Assembly: GCF_003336205.1 (NCBI RefSeq)
Contig: NZ_QPIE01000003.1
Span: forward strand, 290,877-354,876
Source: Chryseobacterium lacus
GTDB taxonomy: Bacteria > Bacteroidota > Bacteroidia > Flavobacteriales > Weeksellaceae
Reading direction: 5' to 3'
DNA: 64,000 bases
Positions 15,702 to 24,591 of the stretch are shown here, piece after piece (the stretch's first letter is position 1; each line of letters starts with the position of its first letter). Under the pieces are notes generated by a model. It searched no databases and had not been told where the DNA came from. It saw only the letters and a list, made by a program, of their open reading frames with translations. The position numbers and the translations under genes were made by a program.

Positions 15702-16226
15702 ATGAAATTTCGACACCTAACATATTTCTTTTTTCTGGTAATATTTTCCATTCTATCGTCTTGCTACAGTTTTACGGGATCTTCACTCAGCCCTGAAACC
15801 CAAACGATTCAGATAAATGAATTTATTAATAATGCACCACTGAACAACCCACAGTTGGCGCAACAATTTTCTACAGATATACAAAACAGATTTTTGCAAA
15901 GAACGACGCTGAAAGGAACTAAGGAAAATCCCGATATTCTGATTGAGGGTGAAATAACCGATTACAGCATAACGCCCACCACGATTTCCTCCTCGGTGAA
16001 TGCACCGGGCGGAAATATTCAGGCGGCACAAAACAAACTGACGATTACCGTAAAAGTGCATTATGAAAACAGAATTGAGCCTGACAAAAGCTTCGACAGG
16101 GTTTTTTCTGACGAAGCCGTCTTTTCAAGCGATCTGGATATTCAACAAATAGAAACAGCTCAGGTAAAGCTTGTAAATGAGCGGATTATCAACAAAATTT
16201 TTAATGATATTGTAGCCAACTGGTAA
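15702..16226 (+). CDS. lptE: LPS assembly lipoprotein LptE
   Basis: The 174-residue lipoprotein has lipobox LSSC (C21). In LPS export LptE sits inside the LptD barrel at the outer membrane. The Bacteroidota form is recognised by CYSFTGSSL after the lipobox, the IQINEFINNAPLNNPQLAQQF segment, and IEGEITDYSITPTT. The C-terminus is an alpha/beta LptE fold (VKLVNERIINKIFNDIVANW). It is 2 bases after the sigma-54 activator and 3 bases before the TPR gene, so it is surely in an operon with them. Confidence 0.88.
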   Translation: MKFRHLTYFFFLVIFSILSSCYSFTGSSLSPETQTIQINEFINNAPLNNPQLAQQFSTDIQNRFLQRTTLKGTKENPDILIEGEITDYSITPTTISSSVNAPGGNIQAAQNKLTITVKVHYENRIEPDKSFDRVFSDEAVFSSDLDIQQIETAQVKLVNERIINKIFNDIVANW

Positions 16227-16229
16227 ATT

Positions 16230-17936
16230 ATGAATGCGAGAATCATAGAGTTAATCAAAAATAAAGAACTGCTGCAGCCGGAAGATCTTAACCTGCTGAA
16301 AGAAGAGATAAAATCCAAACCTTATATTCAGAGTTTCAGAGCGTTATATCTTTTAGGCACTTCTAAGTTTGATGCCGAAAATTATCAGCAAAGACTTTCA
16401 GAAACAGCGGCTTATACGACGGATAAAAAAATCCTGTATCATCTGATTAATGGAGAACCCATTGCTAAATCGCAGCAAGCTGAAATTAAAAATGATACTT
16501 CAGAAGAAATTTCTAAAACTGAAATTCCTGTCGCTGAAGTTAAAGAAATAGAAACAGAAATTCCTTCAGAAAATATAGAGATTATTCCGCAGGAAACCGC
16601 TGAAAAAATTCCTTCGCCGCTTCCTTCTGTTGCTCCAAAGCCACAACCGGTGTATGTTAAAGGAGAACTGAACCGCATTCTTTTTGAAGGTGAAGAAGAC
16701 TTTATGGGAAAAGAGGCACCGAAAATTGATTTGGAAGCCTCGCAGGAATCTGGACAAATTGTTGTAGCTGATCCTGAGATGAAAGCACCGCCCGTTTTTA
16801 CAGAGGAAACCACACCCACCAAGGAATTTACCAAACAACTGGAAGCGGAAGAAAATAAAACAATTCACACTCAGGCCTCTGCCGATCCCGTTGCCGGAAG
16901 TCCGGAAGCCAAAGTGGAAGAAAATAATAGACATCAGGATAAAACGACGGTGCAGGATCCTTCGGTTTTAAGTTTTCACCGAACGGCAGAATTTCTTCCT
17001 GATATTAAAATGACTCCCGGGAAGGTAAAAGAAGCAGTTTCTGAACTTCCGAAACCCAAGCTGAGCAAACATGAAGAGGAAATGCGGAAGCTGGTGGAAG
17101 AAGTAGAACGCAAAATAAAAGAGAAAAAGGCGAGGGAAAACCAAACGAAAGAACAGCCGAAGCCCGAAATTGAAGAAGATAATACGGAAAATACGGAAGT
17201 CAGTTTTGGAGAAACGCAGCCTTTCGCCGTTTCCCAAAAAGAGCAGGATATTCCGGCAGAAAAAATTGATGAAGCAGAAATAAAAAAAGAAAACAAAACC
17301 GAATCGGAGCCTGAAAAGAACCATATACAATCTTCTTGGAAACCTATGGAGGTGAGCACTGTGAAACCAGATGCGCTCATTGAAACTTCCAAACAGCAAA
17401 GGGAAGAACCAAAAAATCATCAGGAAAAAACCGAAAAATCAGATGATAAAATCGGGAATGATTTGAAGGAATCTGCTAATGAAAAAGAACTTCCCGTGAT
17501 GAATGTTTCCTTTTTTGCTCCGACTATTTCCACAATGGATAAACCCGAAGAAAAAGCTCAGGATAAACCCGACGAACAGGATAAAAGTAATGTTCCACAC
17601 TTTCTCAACACCTGGCAAAGTTGGCTGAAAATTGATCGGTCATCTTCTAAGCCAGAGGAAACAGTGCAAAAAGTTAAAGCCAAAGCAATAGAAAAATTTA
17701 TAGAGAGCGAACCCAAAATTTCGCAGTTGAGAGACGAAGGCAGCTATATTATTAAAGAAAAAAAGGATGATATTTCACATCTGATGACAGAAACTCTGGC
17801 TAAAATTTATACGGAGCAGAAACTGTATACCAAAGCAATTCAGGCTTATGAAATATTGAGTAAAAAACATCCGGAAAAAGAACAGTATTTCATGGAAAAA
17901 GTGCAGGAAGTAAAAGCCTTGCGAAACCCTCAATAA
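16230..17936 (+). CDS. Long low-complexity protein with C-terminal TPR
   Basis: This 568-residue protein lacks a signal peptide or membrane segment. Residues 1-75 are helical. Residues 80-470 are a Lys/Glu/Pro-rich disordered region, with a helical patch near KHEEEMRKLVEEVERKIKEK. The C-terminal 100 residues include LMTETLAKIYTEQKLYTKAIQAYEILSKKHPEKEQYF, a clear TPR unit. It is co-transcribed after lptE. In related genomes a protein of this kind sits between lptE and secG; here secG is not next and a half-size TSUP follows instead. Its function is unknown; a cytoplasmic scaffold is possible. Confidence 0.75.
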   Translation: MNARIIELIKNKELLQPEDLNLLKEEIKSKPYIQSFRALYLLGTSKFDAENYQQRLSETAAYTTDKKILYHLINGEPIAKSQQAEIKNDTSEEISKTEIPVAEVKEIETEIPSENIEIIPQETAEKIPSPLPSVAPKPQPVYVKGELNRILFEGEEDFMGKEAPKIDLEASQESGQIVVADPEMKAPPVFTEETTPTKEFTKQLEAEENKTIHTQASADPVAGSPEAKVEENNRHQDKTTVQDPSVLSFHRTAEFLPDIKMTPGKVKEAVSELPKPKLSKHEEEMRKLVEEVERKIKEKKARENQTKEQPKPEIEEDNTENTEVSFGETQPFAVSQKEQDIPAEKIDEAEIKKENKTESEPEKNHIQSSWKPMEVSTVKPDALIETSKQQREEPKNHQEKTEKSDDKIGNDLKESANEKELPVMNVSFFAPTISTMDKPEEKAQDKPDEQDKSNVPHFLNTWQSWLKIDRSSSKPEETVQKVKAKAIEKFIESEPKISQLRDEGSYIIKEKKDDISHLMTETLAKIYTEQKLYTKAIQAYEILSKKHPEKEQYFMEKVQEVKALRNPQ

Positions 17937-17938
17937 AG

Positions 17939-18316
17939 ATGAAAATGGACAGCACAACTTTGGTTATTGGCTTGGTAGTTCTCGGTTTATTAGCCGGATA
18001 TCTCAGTGGTTTGGTCGGCATTGGCGGCGGTATTATTATGGTTCCTGTGTTGGTGTTTTTTTTCGGTTTTACTCAGCATAAGGCTCAGGGAACAACCCTT
18101 GCTTTACTCATGATTCCAGTGGGAATTTTCGGGGTCATGAATTATCATAAAACAGGAAATGTTGATATAAAAACTGCACTTCTTCTGTGCTGTGGTTTTG
18201 TATTGGGAAGTTATCTGGGAAGCAAAACCGCAATTTCCCTTTCTCAGGATGCGCTTAGGAAAATATTTGCTGTATTGATGTTCATCGTAGCGATCCGGAT
18301 GTTCTTCCAGAAATAA
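17939..18316 (+). CDS. Half-size TSUP (TauE/SafE-like) membrane protein
   Basis: The protein has 125 residues, about half the normal TSUP length. It has four likely membrane helices, the motif GLVGIGGGIIMVPVLVFF, and a second conserved region near KTGNVDIKTALLL. A single repeat would have to dimerise to make a full transporter. It starts 2 bases after the TPR gene stop, so it is probably the last gene of the miaB-lptE run. Its substrate is unknown. The frame is open and complete, so this is a genuine half-size protein rather than a fragment. Confidence 0.82.
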   Translation: MKMDSTTLVIGLVVLGLLAGYLSGLVGIGGGIIMVPVLVFFFGFTQHKAQGTTLALLMIPVGIFGVMNYHKTGNVDIKTALLLCCGFVLGSYLGSKTAISLSQDALRKIFAVLMFIVAIRMFFQK

Positions 18317-18323
18317 ATAGATG

Positions 18324-18701
18324 TCAATTATTTAGCTGCGATTCACAAAGTTTCAAAAATTCTTTCTCAACTTCCTGATAGTGAACGGGAAATTTTTTAG
18401 AAGCCCAAAACAGCATCGCTACAGAATTATTCCCGAAAGCATCCGTGTATTTTTTCTTATTTAAACGGTAAGCCTCTCTCAGCAACCTTTTAATCCGGTT
18501 TCTATCCACTGCCTTTTTGAAATTTTTCTTTGAAACGGAAAAGCCAATCCTGTGGTTTGAAACTCCTTCGGAAACCTCAGAAGGATAAAAAGTGATGATC
18601 CGAAGTCTGCCAAAAGTAGTCCATTTTCCCTGCTCGAAAAGCAGCTTAATTTCTTTCTTCTGTTTCAGCTTTTCTTTTGTGGGATATCCTTGCGGTTTCA
18701 A
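18324..18701 (-). CDS. rnpA: Ribonuclease P protein component
   Basis: RnpA binds the catalytic RNase P RNA and helps it recognise pre-tRNA leaders. The 125-residue protein has the family signature HRIGFSVSKKNFKKAVDRNR followed by IKRLLREAYR (the RNR motif). It overlaps the tcdA stop by 4 bases and is last in a tatD-tcdA-rnpA run. In most bacteria rnpA follows rpmH near dnaA; here it does not. Confidence 0.95.
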   Translation of the reverse strand: MKPQGYPTKEKLKQKKEIKLLFEQGKWTTFGRLRIITFYPSEVSEGVSNHRIGFSVSKKNFKKAVDRNRIKRLLREAYRLNKKKYTDAFGNNSVAMLFWASKKFPVHYQEVEKEFLKLCESQLNN

Positions 18702-19438
18702 TGGAGCTTTTCTTTTTTTATAAGATAATTAATGACTTCAGCGGCGGCATACAACCCGAATAAAGCAGGAATATAACTGTTGGTCCCATAGAATGAACGT
18801 TTATAATTGGTTCCGTCGGTCAATTTAAGGCTTTTTTCGTCCTGAAGTTCACTGGAAAAAACACATTTCACTCCTTTTACGATATTGCTTTCTTTTTTCA
18901 GGCGTTTTCTTATTTGTTTTGCAAGGTAGCAATTGTTTGTTTTACTCAAGTCACGAACCAACACTTTGCTTGGATCTTTTTTTCCGCCGGCTCCCATGCA
19001 GCTTATCACTTTGATTTTTCTTTTTTTTGCTGCTTTTATCAGGCTGATTTTGGGGCTGACACTGTCAATACAATCCAGAATATAATCAAAATTTTGTCCG
19101 TCCAGCGTTTCATCCATGTTTTCAGGATTTAGAAATGTACTGATTATCGTAAGCTGAAGTTCAGGATTAATGTCCATGAGCCGTTCTGCGACCAATTCAG
19201 TCTTCTTTTTTCCAATGGTAGAATGCAAGGCTGGAAGTTGGCGGTTGATGTTCGTGATGTCTACCGTATCGCCGTCAGCAATGGTCATTTTGCCCACGCC
19301 GGCTCTACCCAGAAATTCTGCTGCAAAGGAACCGACTCCGCCTAATCCAATAATCAAAAGGTTGGCGTTCTGCAGTTTCTGGATTCCTTCTTCTTTCACC
19401 AGAAGTTCCGTACGTTCCAGCCAATTTTTGTTCGTCAT
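18698..19438 (-). CDS. tcdA: tRNA threonylcarbamoyladenosine dehydratase
   Basis: TcdA (CsdL) is an E1-like enzyme that uses ATP to cyclise t6A37 of tRNA to ct6A. The 246-residue protein has the nucleotide-binding loop GLGGVGS (31-37), DGDTVDITNINRQLPAL, the LDCIDSVSPKISLI segment, and a C-terminal hydrophobic tail (YIPALFGLYAAAEVINYLI). The expected Cys region is represented by KVISCMGAGGKKDPSKV. It is 14 bases after tatD and overlaps rnpA, so three RNA/DNA-processing genes are joined. Confidence 0.92.
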   Translation of the reverse strand: MTNKNWLERTELLVKEEGIQKLQNANLLIIGLGGVGSFAAEFLGRAGVGKMTIADGDTVDITNINRQLPALHSTIGKKKTELVAERLMDINPELQLTIISTFLNPENMDETLDGQNFDYILDCIDSVSPKISLIKAAKKRKIKVISCMGAGGKKDPSKVLVRDLSKTNNCYLAKQIRKRLKKESNIVKGVKCVFSSELQDEKSLKLTDGTNYKRSFYGTNSYIPALFGLYAAAEVINYLIKKEKLH

Positions 19439-19452
19439 ATATTTTTATTTTC

Positions 19453-20088
19453 TCATTCGGGAACAGAAATCCCAATATTGTTGAGGTTGGTAAATATCTG
19501 TTCCTGCAGTTCTTCGGGCGTCATTTTTTTCAGTTCGGCTGTTTTTCTGTACAGCAATTCGATTTCAAAATCCTGCCCGTCAGTTTCCAGAAACATTTTT
19601 TGCACCGGGAACTGTTCCAGTAATTTTTGCAAAGATAAATTGTGCAGGACAGATTTCCCAAAACTAAGGTAAAAATCATGCTTCAGCATATCTTTTGCCA
19701 ACTGTTCTTTTTTATTAAATCCGTGAATGATCATCGGGATTTTCGCAATTTTTTTAAACGGAATCAGCTCATAAAATTTTCTTACACAATGGATGATGAC
19801 GGGCTTGTTCACCTCATTCGCTAACAGAATTTGACGGTGAAAAATTTCTTTTTGCAACTGAAAATCTGTGGCGAGCAACCCGTCTAATCCACATTCACCG
19901 ATGGCGACGCAGTTTTCGTTTTGCGCAGTTTCATAGAGCCATTTTATTGTCTCCTCATTATGATCTGAAATGTAATTTGGGTGTATTCCTGCGGAAAAAA
20001 GTCCTGCAGATGGGCGTTCACCGGGTTCAGCGTTGTAGATTCCCGAAACAGAATTTTTATAGTGATGATGAAAATCAAAGAAAATCAT
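19453..20088 (-). CDS. TatD-family metal-dependent hydrolase
   Basis: From the ATG at 20088 it is 211 residues (MIFFDFHHHY), shorter than the usual 255-260. It has the metal-binding HxH motif (HHH at 7-9), GECGLDG, HCVRKFYELI and IHGF motifs, and a terminal ETDGQD in place of ETDxP. TatD proteins are Mg-dependent DNases or exonucleases and quality-control hydrolases. The 20 codons upstream in frame (MVNLIILTES) have no family support. It leads the tcdA-rnpA operon. The shortness and missing Pro suggest a divergent subgroup. Confidence 0.85.
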   Translation of the reverse strand: MIFFDFHHHYKNSVSGIYNAEPGERPSAGLFSAGIHPNYISDHNEETIKWLYETAQNENCVAIGECGLDGLLATDFQLQKEIFHRQILLANEVNKPVIIHCVRKFYELIPFKKIAKIPMIIHGFNKKEQLAKDMLKHDFYLSFGKSVLHNLSLQKLLEQFPVQKMFLETDGQDFEIELLYRKTAELKKMTPEELQEQIFTNLNNIGISVPE

Positions 20089-20156
20089 CTTCAAAAATAC
20101 AGAATATCTATTTCTTTGCGATTCGGTTAAAATGATTAAATTTACCAAAACATGAT

Positions 20157-20786
20157 ATGAGAAAAAAATTCTCTGACAAACAAATCCATATTCTGGAAGT
20201 TGCCGAAGAACTTATTGCTCAAAAGGGATTTGAGGGAACTTCTGTTCGCGATATTTCAACAAAAGCCAACATTAACGTAGCGATGATTTCCTATTATTTT
20301 GGGTCCAAAGCCAAAATGATGTCACAGCTTTATGAATACAGGTTGCAGCGCGCTATCGCCAATTTTGCTGAATTTACAGGAACTATTACTGATGGAAAAC
20401 CGGAAATGCAGATGAAAGAAATTGTGAAATATCTGGTCTCTCAAATGTTCAAGTACAATTTCTTTTATGGTTTTATTACTCAGGATCTTCGGCATAATGC
20501 GCATCTGAAAGAAGATTTACTGGTTTTCTACCAAATATGCGCTTCAAAACTGGACGAGGTTACCAAAAAAGGATTAGCTTCAGGTGTATTTACTTTTAAT
20601 CCCAAATCGGAAGAACTTCTCTATATCGTTTTGGGAACAACGCTTTTTGCGATTAGAAACCGAAATTTCGTTGAACTGTACGTTCCGCACAAGGATGATG
20701 CGCAGTACCTAAAAGAAGCAGAAAAGAAGATAAAAGCCACCGTTTTGTTGTCTGTTTTTACATTGTTGGGTTTTGTAACGGAATAA
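20157..20786 (+). CDS. TetR/AcrR-family transcriptional regulator
   Basis: The 209-residue protein has an N-terminal TetR helix-turn-helix: ILEVAEELIAQKGFEGTSV, RDISTKANINVAMISYYFGSK. The rest is the ligand-binding helical domain, with no recognised subfamily. It is divergent from tatD across 68 bases and upstream of bamD by 103 bases, in which bamD has its own promoter. The target is unknown; an operator in the tatD-tetR gap would be normal, but I saw no clear palindrome. Confidence 0.92.
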   Translation: MRKKFSDKQIHILEVAEELIAQKGFEGTSVRDISTKANINVAMISYYFGSKAKMMSQLYEYRLQRAIANFAEFTGTITDGKPEMQMKEIVKYLVSQMFKYNFFYGFITQDLRHNAHLKEDLLVFYQICASKLDEVTKKGLASGVFTFNPKSEELLYIVLGTTLFAIRNRNFVELYVPHKDDAQYLKEAEKKIKATVLLSVFTLLGFVTE

Positions 20787-20831
20787 TTGAGTTAAATAAT
20801 CATAAAAACAATGCTTTTGACAAAAAAATTA

Positions 20832-20839
20832 TATTTTTG
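20832..20839 (+). promoter_or_regulatory. -7 promoter element (TATTTTTG) of bamD
   Basis: It is a TAnnTTTG match 50 bases before the bamD ATG. A TTG at 20817-20819 is closer (12 bases) than the usual 19-21, so the -33 contact is doubtful. Confidence 0.4.
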
Positions 20840-20889
20840 CAGACTGGCAGACGGAATCATCAATTTCAGAGTCTTGCAGTAAAAAAATT

Positions 20890-21849
20890 ATGAAAAATTA
20901 TCTTATTGTTCTTATTGCCATATTTATTGTAGCATCGTGTAATACGCGTCACGACCAAGCCCTGAAAAGTGCTGACAAGAACTTTATCCTGAATGTTGCC
21001 AATGAACATTTCGCCAATAAGAAATGGCCAAAAGCGATCGCACTGTATGAAAGACTTTCTAATCTGGTAGCAGGAACAGATGATGCCCCGAATGTCGTTT
21101 TTAATTCCGCTTATGCCAATTATTATGATGAAAATTATAAACTGGCCGGGCATCAGTTCAAGAATTTTGCCGTCACTTTTCCTCAGGATCCCAGAAGAGA
21201 AGAGGCTTCCTACATGTCGGCACTTTGCTATTATGAAGGTTCGATGGATTATAACCTGGATCAGTCCAGTACAGAATTAGCCATCAACGAACTTCAGAAT
21301 TTCCTGAATAATTATCCGAATTCGGAAAGAGGCGTCAATATCAACAAACTAATTGAAGAACTTTCTTACAAGCTGGAATATAAGGCATTTGAAAACGGGA
21401 AGCAGTACTATAAAATGGGAGAATACAGAGCTGCTAACACAGCTTTGGAAAACGTTTTAGAAGACTTTCCGGCTACGAAACTTCGCCCTGCGATTTATGA
21501 CCTGATTCTGAAATCCCGTTATGAACTCGCGATGAATTCCATCTACGACCTGAAACAGGAAAGAATTGAAAGTGCTTTGGCTTTCACACGGCAGGTAGAG
21601 AAAGAACTTCCGGGATCTTCTCAAGCTGAAACAGCCGCTGATTTGAGAGAAAAACTTTTGAGAGAAAAAGAAAATTTCGCCAAAGTACAGCAACAGGTAG
21701 AAAACAATAAAGCTGCGTTATTGGCAAGACAACAGAAAGAAGCAGAGAAAAACGCTGCGGAAAGTGAAAAAACAGCAAGGCAGGCATTGCGAGACAGTGT
21801 GAAAACCAGTACGCCTCCGCCAGCCATCACTTTACCAATTCAAAAATAA
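20890..21849 (+). CDS. bamD: Outer membrane assembly lipoprotein BamD
   Basis: BamD is the essential TPR lipoprotein partner of BamA in barrel insertion. The protein has 319 residues, lipobox VASC (C17), and several TPR units (KKWPKAIALYERLSNLV; NYKLAGHQFKNFAVTFP; NELQNFLNNYPNSERGV; YKMGEYRAANTALENVLEDFP). It is longer than E. coli BamD (about 245) because of a C-terminal coiled-coil extension rich in Glu, Lys, Gln and Ala (about 235-310) ending in a Pro-rich tail. rpoZ follows 44 bases later with its own promoter. Confidence 0.92.
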   Translation: MKNYLIVLIAIFIVASCNTRHDQALKSADKNFILNVANEHFANKKWPKAIALYERLSNLVAGTDDAPNVVFNSAYANYYDENYKLAGHQFKNFAVTFPQDPRREEASYMSALCYYEGSMDYNLDQSSTELAINELQNFLNNYPNSERGVNINKLIEELSYKLEYKAFENGKQYYKMGEYRAANTALENVLEDFPATKLRPAIYDLILKSRYELAMNSIYDLKQERIESALAFTRQVEKELPGSSQAETAADLREKLLREKENFAKVQQQVENNKAALLARQQKEAEKNAAESEKTARQALRDSVKTSTPPPAITLPIQK

Positions 21850-21853
21850 TCCT

Positions 21854-21861
21854 TACATTTG
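21854..21861 (+). promoter_or_regulatory. -7 promoter element (TACATTTG) of rpoZ
   Basis: It is an exact TAnnTTTG match, directly after the bamD stop and 32 bases before the rpoZ ATG at 21894. Confidence 0.5.
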
Positions 21862-21893
21862 CAGACTTTAATATTCGTAAAAACCCGTTGAAA

Positions 21894-22217
21894 ATGAGCA
21901 TAAAAGATTCCAAAGCAGAGATAAATACTATTACTTACGACCGAGATAAAATCGAAAAAAATGTAGGTTCCATTTATGAAGCCATCGTCATCATGGGAAA
22001 AAGAGCAGAGCAAATTAATGCAGAAATACGGACAGAACTCCATAACAAGCTGGATGAATTCGCAGTGCACAATGCCACGCTGGAAGAAGTATTCGAAAAC
22101 AGAGAGCAGATCGAGATTTCCAAGCATTATGAAAAAATGCCCAAACCTACTTCTATTGCCATTCGCGAATGGCTTGATGGTGAGATTTATTATAGAAAAA
22201 CAGAAGAGAGAAACTAA
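21894..22217 (+). CDS. rpoZ: RNA polymerase omega subunit, Bacteroidota type
   Basis: The 107-residue protein has the Bacteroidota omega pattern: NVGSIYEAIVIMGKRAEQINAEIR, then LHNKLDEFA. Omega wraps the beta-prime C-terminus and aids polymerase assembly. It is longer than the E. coli protein (about 90) and ends with a family-specific segment (KPTSIAIREWLDGEIYY). ATG 21894 is chosen over an in-frame TTG two codons earlier. It is bracketed by bamD and a strong terminator at 22247; coaBC follows, an order common in Flavobacteriia. Confidence 0.88.
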   Translation: MSIKDSKAEINTITYDRDKIEKNVGSIYEAIVIMGKRAEQINAEIRTELHNKLDEFAVHNATLEEVFENREQIEISKHYEKMPKPTSIAIREWLDGEIYYRKTEERN

Positions 22218-22246
22218 ATATTTTCTCATTTCCTAAGAATAATACC

Positions 22247-22281
22247 GCCACAAAAGCACTGCTTTGTGGCTTTTGTTTTTT
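22247..22281 (+). terminator. Intrinsic terminator after rpoZ
   Basis: The stem GCCACAAA (22247-22254) pairs with TTTGTGGC (22263-22270), loop of 8, then TTTTGTTTTTT. It separates rpoZ from coaBC. Confidence 0.85.
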
Positions 22282-22326
22282 GCAAGGTGTAAAATCGCTA
22301 AATTAGTAAACTAAATTTCCACAGAA

Positions 22327-23523
22327 ATGAATCTTCAAAACAAGAAAATATTAATTGCGGTAACGGGAGGTATCGCGGCGTATAAGATCAATATTCTGGT
22401 GCGCGATTTTATTAAGAAAGGAGCAGAAGTTCAGGTGATTATGACGGCTTCCGCAAAACAGTTTGTCACCAAAGCCACCTTATCTACACTCTCCAAAAAG
22501 CCTGTTTATTCGGATTTTTTCGAAAATAACGGCCTATGGAACAGTCATGTGGAACTTGCACTTTGGGCAGACATCATGCTGATTGCACCTTGCACAGCGA
22601 ATACGCTTGGGAAAATGATTCACGGGATATGTGATAATCTCGTTATCGCTACGTATATGTCAGCAAAATGTCCTGTTTTTATTGCCCCAGCAATGGATCT
22701 CGATATGTATGCGCATCCTTCCACAAGACAAAATCTGGAAATGGCAGAGGATTTCGGCCACTTTATTATTCCGGCGGAAGAAGGTGAACTGGCCAGCGGA
22801 TTGTTCGGACCGGGAAGAATGGCAGAACCTGAAACCATCCTGAGCGCAGTGGAAGATTTCTTTTCGTTTTCAAGAAAATTAACGGGCAAAACGGTTCTTA
22901 TTACCGCTGGTCCAACCTATGAAGCCATTGATCCTGTCAGGTTTATAGGAAATCATTCCTCGGGAAAAATGGGTTTTTCCTTGGCAGAAGAAGCTGCGAA
23001 AAGAGGAGCGAGAGTCATCTTAATTTCCGGGCCGACAGCATTAAAACCAGAGCATTCCAATATTGACATTCACCGCGTTACTTCTGCCAAAGAAATGGCA
23101 AATCAGGTTTTTAATTATTACGAAACCTGCGATTTTGCAATTGCCAGTGCAGCAGTGGCGGATTATGCGCCGGAGGTAACAGCAGATGAAAAAATCAAAA
23201 AGAAAGAAGATCATCTGACCTTGAATCTGGTTAAAAATCCCGATATTCTTAAAGCCATGGGCGAAAGGAAGAAAAACCAAATATTGGTGGGTTTTGCCCT
23301 CGAAACACAAAATGAGGTGGAAAACGCAAAGGAAAAATTAAACAAAAAAAACTTGGATCTTATCGTTCTGAACTCGCTTCGGGAGGCGGGAGCCGGATTT
23401 GGGCACGACACCAATAAAGTAAAAATCATTACCCAAAATTCAGAAAAGAGTTTTGGACTGAAATCTAAGAAGGAAGTGGCTCGCGATATTCTGAATTGTA
23501 TTGAAGATGAATTTTTAAAATAA
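22327..23523 (+). CDS. coaBC: Bifunctional phosphopantothenoylcysteine decarboxylase / phosphopantothenate-cysteine ligase
   Basis: CoaBC makes phosphopantetheine for coenzyme A: the CoaB half joins cysteine to phosphopantothenate with CTP, and the CoaC half decarboxylates using FMN. The 398-residue protein has the CoaC domain at 1-185 (VTGGIAAYK; catalytic His in NSHVELALW; APAMDLDMY) and the CoaB domain from 190 (ITAGPTYEAIDPVRFIGNHS; SSGKMG; AVADYAP; LVKNPDILK for CTP). Length and order are typical. It is followed by DUF4835 and recN, a conserved flavobacterial cluster. Confidence 0.96.
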   Translation: MNLQNKKILIAVTGGIAAYKINILVRDFIKKGAEVQVIMTASAKQFVTKATLSTLSKKPVYSDFFENNGLWNSHVELALWADIMLIAPCTANTLGKMIHGICDNLVIATYMSAKCPVFIAPAMDLDMYAHPSTRQNLEMAEDFGHFIIPAEEGELASGLFGPGRMAEPETILSAVEDFFSFSRKLTGKTVLITAGPTYEAIDPVRFIGNHSSGKMGFSLAEEAAKRGARVILISGPTALKPEHSNIDIHRVTSAKEMANQVFNYYETCDFAIASAAVADYAPEVTADEKIKKKEDHLTLNLVKNPDILKAMGERKKNQILVGFALETQNEVENAKEKLNKKNLDLIVLNSLREAGAGFGHDTNKVKIITQNSEKSFGLKSKKEVARDILNCIEDEFLK

Positions 23524-23562
23524 TTTGACTAATTTTCCGTTTTGAAACTCAACCGGTTATCC

Positions 23563-24465
23563 ATGAAAAGATTTTTTGTTTTATTTATCGTTTTTCTCTC
23601 TGCTCAGTTGGCTTTTTCACAGGAAATTTTCGCCAATGTCACTGTTAATGCTCAGCAATTGGGTGGCAGTAATCAGCAGGTTTATAAAACGCTGGAGAAA
23701 AACATTCGGGATTTTATCAACAACACCAGTTGGACAGGCAAAAAACTTCAGAATTTTGAAAAAGTAAAATCCAATTTCGCCTTCGTTATTACCGGAAGGG
23801 AAGGAAATAAGTTCAACGGAAGCCTTGTAGTACAGGCAGTGCGGCCTGTTTTCAACAGCACTTATGAATCACCGCTGATTAATATTAATGATACCCAGAT
23901 TGTTTTTGAATACGTAGAAAATGAGAATTTGATTTTCAACGAAAGACAGTTTTCCGGGAAAAATCTTACTGATATTATTAGTTTTTATGCTTATCTCGTT
24001 TTGGGATACGACGGAGACAGTTTTCAGTCTTTGGGTGGACAACAATGGTTCAATAAAGCACAACAGATTTCCCGGAACGCCATGAATAAAGGATTTGAAG
24101 GTTGGTCCGTCATTGAAGGGCCGCGAAGCCGAGGATCGTTAATCGACGGAATTATTAATCCCAACCTGAACAATTTGAGGAGTGTTTTCTATTCCTATCA
24201 TCGTTCCGGATTGGATAATCTTTATAATCAGGATCAGGCTGGCCCAAAGAAAATAATTGCAGACGGGCTGATGAAACTGAAACTCTACGAAAACACTTTC
24301 CAGCAGAATTACGCAATCAATCTTTTTCTTGATACGAAAGCGAATGAAATCTACAGTATTTTTGATTCTACGAATAATGGAGCAGTGAATATGAATGACC
24401 TGAAACAACTGATGGTGACACTCTCTCCAAAAAATATTGACAGCAAATGGAATAAATGGAAATGA
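23563..24465 (+). CDS. DUF4835 family secreted protein
   Basis: From ATG 23563 it is 300 residues with a signal peptide (MKRFFVLFIVFLSAQLAFSQ). It fits DUF4835, found between coaBC and recN in Bacteroidota: FANVTVNAQQLGGSNQQVYKTLEKNI, IVFEYVENENLIFNERQFSGKN, LTDIISFYAYLVLGYDGDSF and NPNLNNLRSVFYSYHRSGLDNL. The family is uncharacterised. Location is probably periplasmic or outer membrane. The upstream in-frame TTG at 23542 would add seven residues before the signal peptide and is unlikely. It lies 39 bases after coaBC and 126 bases before recN. Confidence 0.85.
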   Translation: MKRFFVLFIVFLSAQLAFSQEIFANVTVNAQQLGGSNQQVYKTLEKNIRDFINNTSWTGKKLQNFEKVKSNFAFVITGREGNKFNGSLVVQAVRPVFNSTYESPLININDTQIVFEYVENENLIFNERQFSGKNLTDIISFYAYLVLGYDGDSFQSLGGQQWFNKAQQISRNAMNKGFEGWSVIEGPRSRGSLIDGIINPNLNNLRSVFYSYHRSGLDNLYNQDQAGPKKIIADGLMKLKLYENTFQQNYAINLFLDTKANEIYSIFDSTNNGAVNMNDLKQLMVTLSPKNIDSKWNKWK

Positions 24466-24591
24466 TCCTCATCTCCGGAAATAAGTCTTTTTATTTGCCG
24501 AAATTGGTGTTGGTTTACATTTTCTAAATCCTTCCGAAAGTCTTAAATTTACAGGCTCAATAGATTTTATTCACATTGAAACGGTTTCTGA

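Noticed and set aside
15485..15751. Minus-strand frames opposite the end of the sigma-54 activator.
   Set aside because: Antisense shadows of Fis-domain codons; no start signals or domains.
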